From Ferrimonas futtsuensis DSM 18154 (lineage in GTDB: Bacteria > Pseudomonadota > Gammaproteobacteria > Enterobacterales > Shewanellaceae), in NCBI RefSeq assembly GCF_000422645.1, contig NZ_AUGL01000001.1, positions 310,001 through 374,000 on the forward strand: 64,000 nt of DNA, given 5' to 3'. The stretch's first letter is position 1; the number at the start of each line of letters is the position of its first letter. Both the position numbers and the translations under genes were made by a program. The notes under the pieces were generated by a model. It had not been told where the DNA came from. It ran no database searches and saw nothing but the letters and a program-made list of their open reading frames with translations. Of this stretch, positions 1 through 8,354 are shown in pieces.

Positions 1-542
1 CACCAGTGGCCGCTGGAAAGACGATGGCCTGGTGCCTCCAGCAGACCCTCCACCAGGAAAAATTCACAAGAGAACGGCTGGGCCGGAAGCCCTTCACCGG
101 GATTCAACCTGAACCAGCTGACCCTTTCTGAACCATGGCGGTGAAGCTCACGTGACGGCGCCCCCAACAGGCCGGGAATCACCAGGGACTGACCGTCATC
201 TTCGGCAAACTGGCAGAGTTTTACCAGCAGCACACAGCCTGGCTCACTGGCCGGGGCATGACCGCTGCCCGGGGGATTCCTCAGGTAACTGCCAGCGCCG
301 AAATGGCCGCTTTCATCACTGAACACCCCTTCCAGCACCAGCAGCTCCTCGCCCGCCGGATGAGCATGGTTGGGAAAGGCACTGCCCGGATCATAACGCA
401 CCAGGCTGGTGACATGGCCCCGCTCTTCCGCTACACACTCCAGGCGTTTTCGCCACACACCGGGGGCAGGGGAGGCCTGCCAGGCCAGGGTATGGGTATC
501 GATCACCAGAGGCTTGTCGAAGGCCATGTTCAACGGCTGCAT
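1..542 (-). CDS. ChrR-like cupin-domain protein, C-terminus cut by window edge
   Basis: Minus-strand reading frame open from ATG at 542 to the window start, 180 codons visible. A strong Shine-Dalgarno (AAGGAGAG) lies just before the ATG and fixes the start. A first cupin motif is clear around residues 53-72: G53, the pair H59 and H61, E65 and G72, which form the metal site in ChrR anti-sigma-like and related cupins. A second weaker beta-rich half follows, in keeping with two-domain ChrR cupin proteins. No N-terminal zinc-binding anti-sigma helix is present, so it may be a stand-alone cupin rather than a true anti-sigma factor. Its 3' partner genes are outside the window. Confidence 0.7.
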   Translation of the reverse strand, partial: MQPLNMAFDKPLVIDTHTLAWQASPAPGVWRKRLECVAEERGHVTSLVRYDPGSAFPNHAHPAGEELLVLEGVFSDESGHFGAGSYLRNPPGSGHAPASEPGCVLLVKLCQFAEDDGQSLVIPGLLGAPSRELHRHGSERVSWFRLNPGEGLPAQPFSCEFFLVEGLLEAPGHRLSSGHW

Positions 543-600
543 CCCTCTCTCCTTAGCAAAGGCCGATCCCCTAAGTATCGTCCCGAGTCGCCCAGGGATC

Positions 601-624
601 AAAAAAGGCAGCCCAAGGGCTGCC
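601..624 (-). terminator. Rho-independent terminator after the porin gene
   Basis: On the minus strand GGCAGCCC-TT-GGGCTGCC (607-624) is followed by six T (601-606). It ends the long minus-strand operon that finishes with the porin gene and separates it from the cupin gene. Confidence 0.85.
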
Positions 625-696
625 TGAAACGCAAGGATGTTAAAAAGGGGAGAGCCAGCAGGGGCAGCAGGCCCTCCCAAGGGTGAGCTGATGGGC

Positions 697-1755
697 TCAG
701 AAATTCCAACCGAGGTCGAAGTCGTAACGCATGCCGACGGCGACGGAGGTGTCCTTGTCGGCGTTGTCGAAGTCCTTCACCAGGTACTCGACATGCAGAC
801 GCAGGTTGCCGGCAGGCTGCCACTCCAGGGTGGTGTTGTAGCCATCGTAGTCGCCGCTGGCCACTGTCTTGCCGTCTTCAAACTTGAAGTAGCCCAGCTT
901 CACCTTGTAATCGTCGGCAAAGGGGTAGGCCAGGGCCGTATCGATGGTGCTGCCACTGCGGTCGGCACCGCCGTCCAGGTTGTACTCCTTGTCCTGGTAA
1001 GCGGCCGCCAGGTAGAGGCCGTTGTCGAAGCTGTACGCCACCACACCGCCCAGAGTCTTGTCGTCACCGATCACCTGGTTGCTGTCATCCAGACGGTCTG
1101 CGGCAACGTAGCCCAGGCCCAGGTGCAGGCCATCCAGGTCATAACCCAGACCCAGGTTCACCAGATCGGCGTTGTCGTCACCCTTGTCACCGCTGATCTG
1201 AGCGCCAGCCATCAGGGTGAAACCCTGATGCTGCAGCTTGTAGGTCACGAAGTTATCGACGAAGAAGGGGCTCTCCGCGTCGTAGGCGTAGGGGCTGTTG
1301 GCGTGGTTGAAGATGTCCACGTACTCAGCCACCAGGGTGTACTGGGCAGGACGCTGCTTACCCACGCCCAGCTGACCGTAGGGAGTCGCCAGAGCCACGT
1401 AGGCCTGGCGCGCCTTGCCAAAGTCACCGTTGTTGGAGATGTCGACGCTCCACTCACCCTGGGCGATGGCCACCCAGCCATTGCTCAGTTCGGTGGTGGC
1501 CTTGATGCCAACACGGGAGAGGGCGTCACGCACGTCCCACTTGGAGTCATCACCGGAGTCCAGGTAGTTGAAGGTGGGGCGCAGGCTGCCGTACAGGTTG
1601 AAGGTGGTGCCTTCGGCGACCTGGGGGCCCTGCTGCTCCAGCTGCTGGACACGCTCGGACAGGACGCGCACCTGCTCTTCCAGGGAATCGGCGGCCAGGG
1701 CATTGAAGGACAGGGCGGCAACGGCGCCGGCAATCAGAGTCATCTTGGTGTTCAT
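697..1755 (-). CDS. Outer-membrane porin with N-terminal coiled coil
   Basis: A 352-residue protein starting MNTKMTLIAG with a typical Sec signal peptide (cleavage near ...NALA-AD). A short heptad-like segment (EEQVRVLSERVQQLEQQ) follows, then a beta-strand-rich region with repeated alternating aromatic/glycine patterns and a C-terminal ...GWNF ending in Phe, as expected for a BAM-inserted barrel. The frame could extend upstream to 1830, but the signal peptide begins at 1755. It is the last gene of the operon encoding a molybdopterin oxidoreductase complex, so it may admit that enzyme's substrate; this is inference from position. Substrate unknown. Confidence 0.75.
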   Translation of the reverse strand: MNTKMTLIAGAVAALSFNALAADSLEEQVRVLSERVQQLEQQGPQVAEGTTFNLYGSLRPTFNYLDSGDDSKWDVRDALSRVGIKATTELSNGWVAIAQGEWSVDISNNGDFGKARQAYVALATPYGQLGVGKQRPAQYTLVAEYVDIFNHANSPYAYDAESPFFVDNFVTYKLQHQGFTLMAGAQISGDKGDDNADLVNLGLGYDLDGLHLGLGYVAADRLDDSNQVIGDDKTLGGVVAYSFDNGLYLAAAYQDKEYNLDGGADRSGSTIDTALAYPFADDYKVKLGYFKFEDGKTVASGDYDGYNTTLEWQPAGNLRLHVEYLVKDFDNADKDTSVAVGMRYDFDLGWNF

Positions 1756-1835
1756 TGTCGTAATTCTCATTCCGTTAGGTACTACGGGGCCGCACCTGCT
1801 CGCGGGGAGAGGTGAACGGCTCGGATTCAATGAAT

Positions 1836-1882
1836 CGGCCCCGGGTGGGGCCGGGAGAGACCGGGGACGCTGGCGTCCCCGG
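1836..1882. other. Two GC-rich hairpins between cytochrome b and porin genes
   Basis: CGGCCCC-GGGT-GGGGCCG (1836-1853) and CCGGGGACGC-TG-GCGTCCCCGG (1861-1882) are strong stem-loops without a T-run. They sit downstream of the cytochrome b gene and could act as mRNA stability or processing elements that set the porin level apart from the upstream genes. Confidence 0.5.
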
Positions 1883-1889
1883 CTTCAAG

Positions 1890-2852
1890 TTAGGACTTGC
1901 TTACCTGCTTGAACCACAGGTTGTGGTGTTGCTTGGCCCAGTTCTCATCACACTTACCGGTAACCATGCACTCCATACCACCTTCGGACATAACGGTGGC
2001 CATGAAGATGTGCACCACGGCGAAGGCGCCGATGATGGCCGCGCTCACCAGGTGCAGCACCAGGCTCAGGTTGGCACCGTCTTTGGTCTCAACCAGGCTG
2101 GGGAACATCATCACCAGACCGGAACCCACAATCAGGGCGCCGCAGATGGCGAAGGTCCAGAACCACAGCTTCTCACCGGCGTTGGCGAAGCCCGCGTCAG
2201 GATGCTGGCCCTTGAAGGGACCGAAGTTCAGGTAACCACCGGCCTTGGCAAACCAGGCAGCGTCGCAGGACTCTGGCAGCTGCTTGGGCAGCCACTTCAG
2301 GACCATCACCGCCCAACCGATGATGAAGGGCCAGGCCATCATGTCGTGCAGGGACACGGAGGTGTTGATCACGCCGACCCAGTGGCTGACGCCCATGTTG
2401 GGCTCCAGCAGGAAGCGACCGGCGCCCATGATCAGGCCGGTGATGATCAGGAACAGGCAGGCGATGCCGCCCAGCCAGTGGACGAAGATGTCCATGCCGC
2501 TCCAACGATCCACCTTGTTGCCGGAGAAACCGCCGTGCAGCTTGGACTTGCCGTTGATCATCACGAACAGAGTCAGCAGGGCGATCATGCCGAAGAAGGA
2601 GTAGGTCAGAATGTCGGCCCAGTAGGTGGCTGGGGACAGGGTCTGCAGGTAACCTTCGTTGACGGCGGTATTCACCACCGGCAGCTCGGGAGACACAGGC
2701 ATGCCGCGCAGCTCAGGAATGTCACCGGCGATGGTGATTTCCTGAATGGGTTGCCACTGCTGAGGTTGCAGCTGGGCCTTCTCTGCGGCCACGGCCTGGC
2801 CGGCAAACGCCGCCACCAGCACCATCTGAAGTAAAGCAATAAAACGTTTCAT
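1890..2852 (-). CDS. Formate-dehydrogenase-type cytochrome b (gamma) subunit
   Basis: A 320-residue membrane subunit of the FdnI/FdhC family that carries electrons between a periplasmic FeS subunit and the quinone pool. It has a signal peptide (residues 1-22), a periplasmic N-terminal extension, then about four transmembrane helices with histidines suited to two b haems (for example in FVHWLGG and VVHIFMAT), and the family C-terminal block MSEGGMEC...DENWAKQHHN. It is longer than E. coli FdnI (about 217 aa) because of the N-terminal extension, like the two fdhC paralogues at 26-33 kb. RBS AAGGA precedes the ATG. Here it serves a catalytic subunit that is not a formate dehydrogenase by its motifs. 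Confidence 0.85.
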   Translation of the reverse strand: MKRFIALLQMVLVAAFAGQAVAAEKAQLQPQQWQPIQEITIAGDIPELRGMPVSPELPVVNTAVNEGYLQTLSPATYWADILTYSFFGMIALLTLFVMINGKSKLHGGFSGNKVDRWSGMDIFVHWLGGIACLFLIITGLIMGAGRFLLEPNMGVSHWVGVINTSVSLHDMMAWPFIIGWAVMVLKWLPKQLPESCDAAWFAKAGGYLNFGPFKGQHPDAGFANAGEKLWFWTFAICGALIVGSGLVMMFPSLVETKDGANLSLVLHLVSAAIIGAFAVVHIFMATVMSEGGMECMVTGKCDENWAKQHHNLWFKQVSKS

Positions 2853-2889
2853 CTCATATCCTTAGGAGCCAAACCGGCGCCTTACAGGC

Positions 2890-2905
2890 GGGGACATCCG
2901 TCCCC
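2890..2905. other. Intra-operon hairpin
   Basis: GGGGAC-ATCC-GTCCCC stem-loop in the short gap between the chaperone gene and the cytochrome b gene. It has no T-run, so it is more likely an RNA processing or stability element than a terminator. Confidence 0.45.
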
Positions 2906-2910
2906 GGAAA

Positions 2911-3504
2911 TTAATGAGTTATTCGGGATGACAGGAACTCACTCAGAGCCGTCGCGTACAGGCGCCAGAACTCCAGCTCGGCATGCTCACACATGCCGTC
3001 GGTGAAGGCCTGGTACCAGGTGCCCAGGTGCTTGTCGAGGAACTCCCCGGCCAGCGCCTTAAGCTCGGCGACGGTGTCGTCGTTACCCTGTTTTTGGTGC
3101 TCGTGGGCCAGAGCCTCCAGGCAGTAGAGGAACTCCAGCTCATTGCCGATGTAATCCGCCGGCTCACTCAACTTCTCGTCGATCACCAGGCCGATGTGCT
3201 GATAGAAATCAGCCACGGCCACGGTCTCGTCGGTGTTGATCTGCCGACCGCTGGCGCGGTGAACGGACTCATAGGGCGGCACCAGCAGGCGAGTCGGTCC
3301 GATACACATCCGGTTGAAGTCACACTCCAACTCCATGGGCGCCTGCAGATGGCGGCGCGCCTCGGACAACAACGCGTCGTTGCTCTCACCGGCTTCGAGG
3401 TAGGAAATCAGGCGCTCGAGCGACTCCTTGCTGGAGGGGTCAAACACCATGCCCTTGAAGGCGTGATACGCCGAAGCAATGGGACCAAACTCGCCGTTCA
3501 TCAT
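2911..3504 (-). CDS. TorD/DmsD-family molybdoenzyme chaperone
   Basis: A 197-residue, largely helical cytoplasmic protein without signal peptide. It resembles the TorD/DmsD redox-enzyme maturation chaperones, which bind the twin-arginine leader of the catalytic subunit and hold it until cofactor insertion; it carries a Y-x-G-N-E-L-E-F segment in the middle and acidic helices. It starts with MM at 3504 after AAGGAG and overlaps the stop of the FeS-subunit gene by 4 nt, so translation is probably coupled. The client is presumably the twin-arginine catalytic subunit encoded at 4060-6267. Confidence 0.75.
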   Translation of the reverse strand: MMNGEFGPIASAYHAFKGMVFDPSSKESLERLISYLEAGESNDALLSEARRHLQAPMELECDFNRMCIGPTRLLVPPYESVHRASGRQINTDETVAVADFYQHIGLVIDEKLSEPADYIGNELEFLYCLEALAHEHQKQGNDDTVAELKALAGEFLDKHLGTWYQAFTDGMCEHAELEFWRLYATALSEFLSSRITH

Positions 3505-4049
3505 GCCCGCTCCTTAATAATCACCATGTTTGGCTTGGTTACGCAGTCACCGTAGCCCACCCCCTGCTTGCTGGCAGAGGCTTTCTGATCCAGTACCTGA
3601 TTGACGTTGTCAGACTTCAGGCACTGCACCGGGCAACCGTCGACACAGGCGGGGTTCTTGCCCTGATCGATCAGCTCGATGCACATGTTGCACTTGGCCG
3701 CTTTGCCGTCGGTGTCCACCATGGCCACCGCGTCATAGGGGCAGGCAGAGACACACAGGCCACAGCCGGTGCACTTCTCGCGATCCAGCACCACCAGGCC
3801 GTCGTGACGCACGGTGTAGGCCTTGGCGGGGCAGACCATCAGACAGGCGGGGTTGCCGCAGTGCATGCAGGAGTGGCTCAGCCATACGTCGACGATGCCG
3901 TCGCCCTTCTGCACTTCGTAGCGGTCCACTTTACGGAAACGCACGTTTTCAGGCAGTTCGTTGTGAATCTGGCACGCAATGGTACAGGCGCCACAACCCA
4001 CACAGTTCTCTTGTCTGAAGACAAATCCACGTTGATGTTTGTTTTCCAT
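3501..4049 (-). CDS. Four-cluster ferredoxin subunit (DmsB/NrfC type)
   Basis: A 182-residue protein with four cysteine groups for [4Fe-4S] clusters: C16-x2-C19-x2-C22-x3-C26, then CMHCGNPACLMVC, then CTGCGLCVSACP, and finally CNMC with a distant C-x3-C. This is the DmsB-like electron-transfer subunit of DMSO-reductase-family complexes. No signal peptide or membrane anchor is seen, so export would be by co-translocation with the twin-arginine catalytic subunit. The RBS AAGGAG is 6 nt before the ATG. It lies 10 nt after the catalytic gene and overlaps the chaperone gene. Confidence 0.9.
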   Translation of the reverse strand: MENKHQRGFVFRQENCVGCGACTIACQIHNELPENVRFRKVDRYEVQKGDGIVDVWLSHSCMHCGNPACLMVCPAKAYTVRHDGLVVLDREKCTGCGLCVSACPYDAVAMVDTDGKAAKCNMCIELIDQGKNPACVDGCPVQCLKSDNVNQVLDQKASASKQGVGYGDCVTKPNMVIIKERA

Positions 4050-4059
4050 CGATTACTCC

Positions 4060-6267
4060 TTACGCCTTGCTCAGGCCTACACGGGTTGAGTGATAGGCAG
4101 AGCAACCGCCCATATCGGTCAACTTGTCGGTGGTCAGGTTGTTGGTACAGCTGTTGAGGCCCTGTGGGTCCATACGACGCCAGTTGTTCTTGGGCGCCAT
4201 GATGGTTCCGGGGATAACCTGACTGGTCACCTGGGCCACGAAGTAGGCCTCACCACGATGGTTGTTCAAGCGGATCCGGTCGTTGTTCTTGATGCCGTAT
4301 TTCTCGGCATCGGCCGGGCTGATCTTGGCAAAGTAAGCCGGGAAGTTACGGATGTACTTCACGTTGTAGAAGGAGCTGTTGGCACGCTGCGGGATCGCAG
4401 GGGACAGCAGACGGAAAGGCAGATCCCGCTCTTCAGGAATCATCTCATCCTCTGGCAGACCCAGGTCGATCACAGGGTTGAAGCCAGCCTTCTTCATGTA
4501 GTCGGAGTAGAGTTCAATCTTGCCGGACTCGGTGAAGTACTTGCCGTCGCCGAAGAATGGCTTAGGCACGTTCACCTTCACGAACTTCTCTTTGGCGATC
4601 TTTTCGTAGGTGATGCCTTCATAGGCGTAATCATCGGTGTCCAGGAAGTCGCGCAGGATCTGCTCGTGATCCACCTTGAACTCAGGATCGTCGTAGCCCA
4701 TGTGCTGAGCCAGCTCTTTGAAGAAGGTCCAGTTGTCCTTGGACTCGCCAACAGGCTCAATCACCTTCTCACAGATCTGCTGGTAGTAGCAGTTGTAGTC
4801 AGGGCAGTAGTCATCAGACTCGAACTGAGTGGCGGCAGGCACGATGATGTCGGCCAGCTCAGCGGTGTCGGTCATGATGAAGTCGTGCACCACCAGGAAC
4901 AGATCCTCACGCATGGCGCCGAGGCGGCAGGCGTTGGAATCCGGGGCAACCGCAACGAAGTTACCGTTGTAGTTGATCAGCGCATGGATAGGCTTGCTGG
5001 GCTTGCCGTACGCGGTGGGGTTGGTGGGGTGAATCGCCTTGGCGATCTCAGTCATGTTGATGTGCTGAGCGGTCTTATAGTTGGTCCGCAGGTGGGACGC
5101 AGTGCCCTTGGCGTAGTTCATGCCGTCATCGGCCTGAACGTTGTCGTAAACGAAGCCGTTACCGATCTCACCGAAGTTACCGGTGATGGCGTGCATCATG
5201 GCGATGGCACGGGACATACGGGCACCGTTGAAGTTACGCTGCATGCCGTAACCCAGGCGCAGAACGGACTTGGGTGACTCGCCGTACACCTTGGCAAACT
5301 CGAACATCTTCTCGCGAGGCACACCGGTGATCTGCTCGACTTCGTCATAGCTGATCTCGTTGAGGCGAGCCACCAGCTCGTCGTAACCCAGGGTGCTCTT
5401 CTTGATGAAGTCGTGATCAACCAGATCCTTCTCCACCAGATACTTCATGATACCGGCCGCCAGGTGGGTATCGGTAGACGGTCTGGGCTGCAGCCAGATG
5501 TCCGCCTGAGACGCGATTGGGGTACGGATGGGGTTAACCACCAGCAGCTTGGCACCATTGTCCATGGCACGGTGGATGTACTTGATGCCGTGTACGTTAG
5601 TGGCGGTCTCGTTCTGACCCCAGGCGATGTAACAGTCGGTCAGAGGGTTGTCCTCTGGGTCCGGACCACGCCAGGTGCCGGTGACGGACTTCAGGCCCTC
5701 GTAGGCCGCGAATACACACACCAGACGATCCAGCTGAGAGGAACCCAGCTTGTGGAAGAAGCGACATGGACCGCCGTACTTGCCGATCATGCCTTCGTGA
5801 CCGGAATAGGAGTAGGGCAGGACCGCTTCAGGGCCGTGCTCGGCGATCACCTGCTTCAGGCGGGTGGAGATTTCGGCGTAGGCCTCATCCCAGGTAATAC
5901 GCTTCCACTTTCCTTCGCCTTTCTTACCCACGCGCTTCATGGGGTGCAGAATACGGTCTGCGGCATAGGTGTACTGTACGTAGGTGTGGCCCTTCACACA
6001 GGGAGAAGTACCGGTCTTTTCCTGCTCTTCCGCACCACTTACGTAGGTCATGCGACCGTTCTGCACACGGAACTTGAGCAGACAGCGGTCTGCACAGTTA
6101 CGGGCACAGGTGTGGTACTTCACTTCACCATTACGCTTGTCCAGCAGGCCGTTATGGGAGCCAGGCTGTTTCGCATTGGCCACGCCAGGGGCCAGTCCAG
6201 ACAAGGAGGTAAAAACCGATGTAGCACCGACTCCTTTCAGGAACTTACGTCTATCGAGTTTCATCAT
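4060..6267 (-). CDS. Periplasmic DMSO-reductase-superfamily catalytic subunit, substrate unknown
   Basis: A 735-residue molybdopterin oxidoreductase. The twin-arginine leader DRRKFLKG at residues 5-12 directs folded export. The [4Fe-4S] site has C54-x3-C58-x3-C62 and C90, the spacing of DmsA-type enzymes rather than the C-x2-C-x3-C of formate dehydrogenases. Where DmsA has its serine metal ligand, aligning on a shared E-G-L places C184 (LVCVFAAYEGL), so a cysteine-ligated Mo or W is likely. That excludes classical DMSO reductase and argues for a sulfur-compound reductase or an undescribed substrate. The C-terminal molybdopterin dinucleotide-binding domain is intact. First gene of the operon; an alternative start is the adjacent ATG at 6264. 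Confidence 0.85.
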   Translation of the reverse strand: MMKLDRRKFLKGVGATSVFTSLSGLAPGVANAKQPGSHNGLLDKRNGEVKYHTCARNCADRCLLKFRVQNGRMTYVSGAEEQEKTGTSPCVKGHTYVQYTYAADRILHPMKRVGKKGEGKWKRITWDEAYAEISTRLKQVIAEHGPEAVLPYSYSGHEGMIGKYGGPCRFFHKLGSSQLDRLVCVFAAYEGLKSVTGTWRGPDPEDNPLTDCYIAWGQNETATNVHGIKYIHRAMDNGAKLLVVNPIRTPIASQADIWLQPRPSTDTHLAAGIMKYLVEKDLVDHDFIKKSTLGYDELVARLNEISYDEVEQITGVPREKMFEFAKVYGESPKSVLRLGYGMQRNFNGARMSRAIAMMHAITGNFGEIGNGFVYDNVQADDGMNYAKGTASHLRTNYKTAQHINMTEIAKAIHPTNPTAYGKPSKPIHALINYNGNFVAVAPDSNACRLGAMREDLFLVVHDFIMTDTAELADIIVPAATQFESDDYCPDYNCYYQQICEKVIEPVGESKDNWTFFKELAQHMGYDDPEFKVDHEQILRDFLDTDDYAYEGITYEKIAKEKFVKVNVPKPFFGDGKYFTESGKIELYSDYMKKAGFNPVIDLGLPEDEMIPEERDLPFRLLSPAIPQRANSSFYNVKYIRNFPAYFAKISPADAEKYGIKNNDRIRLNNHRGEAYFVAQVTSQVIPGTIMAPKNNWRRMDPQGLNSCTNNLTTDKLTDMGGCSAYHSTRVGLSKA

Positions 6268-6283
6268 CTTACTACCAACCTTT

Positions 6284-6330
6284 TTAACTTTTTATGCAAG
6301 GTCAAATCATCGTCAACTTGTTATTTAACA
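6284..6330 (-). promoter_or_regulatory. Predicted promoter of the molybdoenzyme operon with palindromic site
   Basis: On the minus strand CATAAA (6291-6296) is a fair -10 element, giving a start near 6284. The perfect palindrome TGTTA-TT-TAACA (6319-6330) is centred about 40 bp upstream, where class II activators bind. It matches neither the FNR box nor the CRP box, and its binding factor is unknown; the neighbouring LysR regulators are candidates. Confidence 0.4.
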
Positions 6331-6920
6331 CTTGATAAAAGCTGATTAAAAAGACGGCCCGGGGCAAAACAACATTGCTTTAGGACAACTGAGGGTCATG
6401 CTTTAGCAGGGAATGAGAGAGATGAGTCTCACCGCCAGGCCTTATTTGCACCAACTTTTTAATTGCAACTAAATATCAAACAGACAACAGGTAAACGATT
6501 TAAATGTTGTACTGGAAAATCAAGTTAAATCCCTTTCCGAGCCGGTGAGTACATCAAAGCAATCCCCACACACCTCTTCCAGATCTCCACTCCTTACCAG
6601 TACGTCAGGGCCAGGCCTCCGGCACGTCACCCCGACATAGAGTAACCACCAGACTCAGCGCCCTGAAACCACCCCCTGAGCCACCATCCTGCTGACGCCT
6701 CACGGAGTTGATAACCAACAAAAACACTGTCAGTTATCGGGTTCTTTCTCGGTCAAAGCCCAATATTTGATAAGGCTAAGATCCAGGCCCTCAATATTCT
6801 GCAATCAAAATTGAGAACCATTCAAATTTTGGTTGAGCGAAAATTTTGGGCAAAGTCTCCCCGGGAGACCTCGATTGCAGAGGTCACCAATGGCAAGCAA
6901 ATTATTGATTTTGCCTAACA
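6331..6920. other. Long intergenic region, AT-richer than its surroundings
   Basis: About 590 bases without a credible gene on either strand. It contains a perfect 7-bp inverted repeat GTCTCCC-C-GGGAGAC (6856-6870) followed on the minus strand by TTTG, possibly a weak terminator for the LysR gene that ends at 6921. A further pair of arms, CAAAATT and AATTTTG, lies around 6800-6830. The rest is probably regulatory or untranslated sequence. Confidence 0.5.
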
Positions 6921-7883
6921 TTATCGCTCAGAGGCTTTTCGCCACTCTTTTTCAAGCCCGTAGATTAACTTGGATTTAACCCAGTTAAATGACGCGGAGT
7001 TATTAATGTCGCCATAGAGGATATAGTTACCAATATCTCTTTCAGTTCGACGCCGTTCCCGTACTCGTCTTGCCAATTCATCCGGAAGTTTCACGTAGTC
7101 CACGTGAGGCACCATATCCACAAATTGCCGGGTAAACTGATTGCAACTTAATGTAATGCTGTTGGAGTCCGCCAGCATTCTCATCGCCGTCGCCACACTG
7201 TCAGTGTATCCAGCCACTTCCATCTCATGACCCACTTCCCGGCACAAATTCACCAGCAACGGACAAGTCAGATCATTGTAATTATCCAGCTCAAGCAGAG
7301 GATAACGGGCAATATCTGCCAGGTTGGGCTCTTTGGCCAGAATAGGGTGGCGGTGATTGGCGAGAATATAGAGATCGCCGGTTTCCGCAAACATATCCCA
7401 ATTCAGGTTTTTGCCTTCAAAGCCCTCATACACAACCATAAAGTCGATATCGCCATTGGCCACTTCCACGGTGCAGTCGTGGCTAAGGGTACGAATCTCA
7501 AACTTCAGATTGGGCGCTTCGGTAAGAATGTGGTCGTTGACCACCTTCTGCACCGCATAAACGAACTCATCGTAGGCCAGAATGGTGAACTGACCGCCGG
7601 ACTCCTCAGGGGTAAACACCGAGTAGTGCTGCTCAATCTGCTGGTACTGGTCCACCAGCTTCTTTGCCAGGGGGATCAGCTGATTTGTCTTCTCCGTGGG
7701 GATCAGGCCACAGGAGCGACGGACAAACAGGGAGTCCTTGAAGATGTCCCTTAAGCCCTTGAGCGTCCGGCTCACTGCCGACGCCGTCATGCCCAACTCG
7801 TTGGCTGCCTGGTGACCCTGACCGTGCTTATACACCGCCAGCAGGACCTTGAGTTGGTTGTAGTTCAGTTGATCCAGTTTCAT
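6921..7883 (-). CDS. LysR-family transcriptional regulator
   Basis: A 320-residue LysR-type regulator: N-terminal winged helix-turn-helix (residues about 5-65, HQAANELGMTASAVSRTLKGLR) and a periplasmic-binding-protein-like effector domain (about 90-300). It is clearly paralogous to the divergent regulator at 8355-9332: shared blocks include RTLS-x-DC, GDIDF-x-VVYE, ELDNY-x-D and AGYTD. Codon 1 is ATG at 7883. The nearest target is the molybdoenzyme operon downstream at 6267-697. Effector unknown. Confidence 0.85.
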   Translation of the reverse strand: MKLDQLNYNQLKVLLAVYKHGQGHQAANELGMTASAVSRTLKGLRDIFKDSLFVRRSCGLIPTEKTNQLIPLAKKLVDQYQQIEQHYSVFTPEESGGQFTILAYDEFVYAVQKVVNDHILTEAPNLKFEIRTLSHDCTVEVANGDIDFMVVYEGFEGKNLNWDMFAETGDLYILANHRHPILAKEPNLADIARYPLLELDNYNDLTCPLLVNLCREVGHEMEVAGYTDSVATAMRMLADSNSITLSCNQFTRQFVDMVPHVDYVKLPDELARRVRERRRTERDIGNYILYGDINNSASFNWVKSKLIYGLEKEWRKASER

Positions 7884-8047
7884 AACACTCAGTTTCGCGA
7901 AAAGTGGGTGTGCGCTGATGGTCCCCCTTTCGGTGCTGGTTGACTATTACACAGATCACATTACCGGGGGGCCAAATTTGAAGAACTTGAGTTCTCACCT
8001 AACTTTTAAAATTCGATATTTCCTAATTTTTACATCGGCAATCCAGA

Positions 8048-8098
8048 TGTGATGAAGCTCACTCGAAATCGATGCTATTTTGTGCTTTAAGTATTGAA
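8048..8098 (+). promoter_or_regulatory. CRP site and class II promoter
   Basis: TGTGA-TGAAGC-TCACT (8048-8063) matches the CRP consensus TGTGA-N6-TCACA in nine of ten positions. A -10-like TTTAAG (8086-8091) puts the start near 8098, so the CRP site centres about 42 bp upstream, the class II activator position. It would drive rightward transcription of the short ORF at 8108 and the LysR gene at 8355. Confidence 0.6.
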
Positions 8099-8107
8099 GG
8101 GAGCTAA

Positions 8108-8197
8108 ATGACAGCTTTAGTTTTGGTTAATTCAGACGGGCGGAATATAAAGCAAATACTCAAAAGATACACATTCCGGCAACATATCCACACATGA
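8108..8197 (+). CDS. Possible 29-codon leader ORF
   Basis: ATG at 8108 with a good Shine-Dalgarno (AGGGAG) 4-5 nt upstream opens a 29-residue ORF beginning MTALVLVNSD and ending at TGA 8195-8197. It lies directly downstream of the predicted CRP-dependent promoter and upstream of the LysR gene. The product is basic and polar at its C-terminus (KRYTFRQHIHT) and resembles nothing I know. It may be a regulatory leader or not translated at all; the call rests only on promoter plus RBS plus position. Confidence 0.3.
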   Translation: MTALVLVNSDGRNIKQILKRYTFRQHIHT

Positions 8198-8354
8198 GTC
8201 TTTCTTGTATTAGTAAAAATTCATTTTTACGGATATGCAAATTCGGCGTCGGTTAACAGTTTTCGAAATAGAGCTTTTCACCCTGTGATCTTGGGCATAG
8301 TGCCCCGGCTTCCAGGCCATCACAATCGAGGAAAACAACCTTGGGAGACCCCCC

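Noticed and set aside
6319-6350. FNR box in the molybdoenzyme operon promoter
   Set aside because: TTGAT-like and ATCAA-like halves occur (CTTGATAAAAGCTGATTAA) but with the wrong spacing for TTGAT-N4-ATCAA.
7944-7970. Second CRP site near the LysR gene at 6921-7883
   Set aside because: Only one half-site (TGTGATCTGTG on the minus strand) matches; the other half is degenerate.
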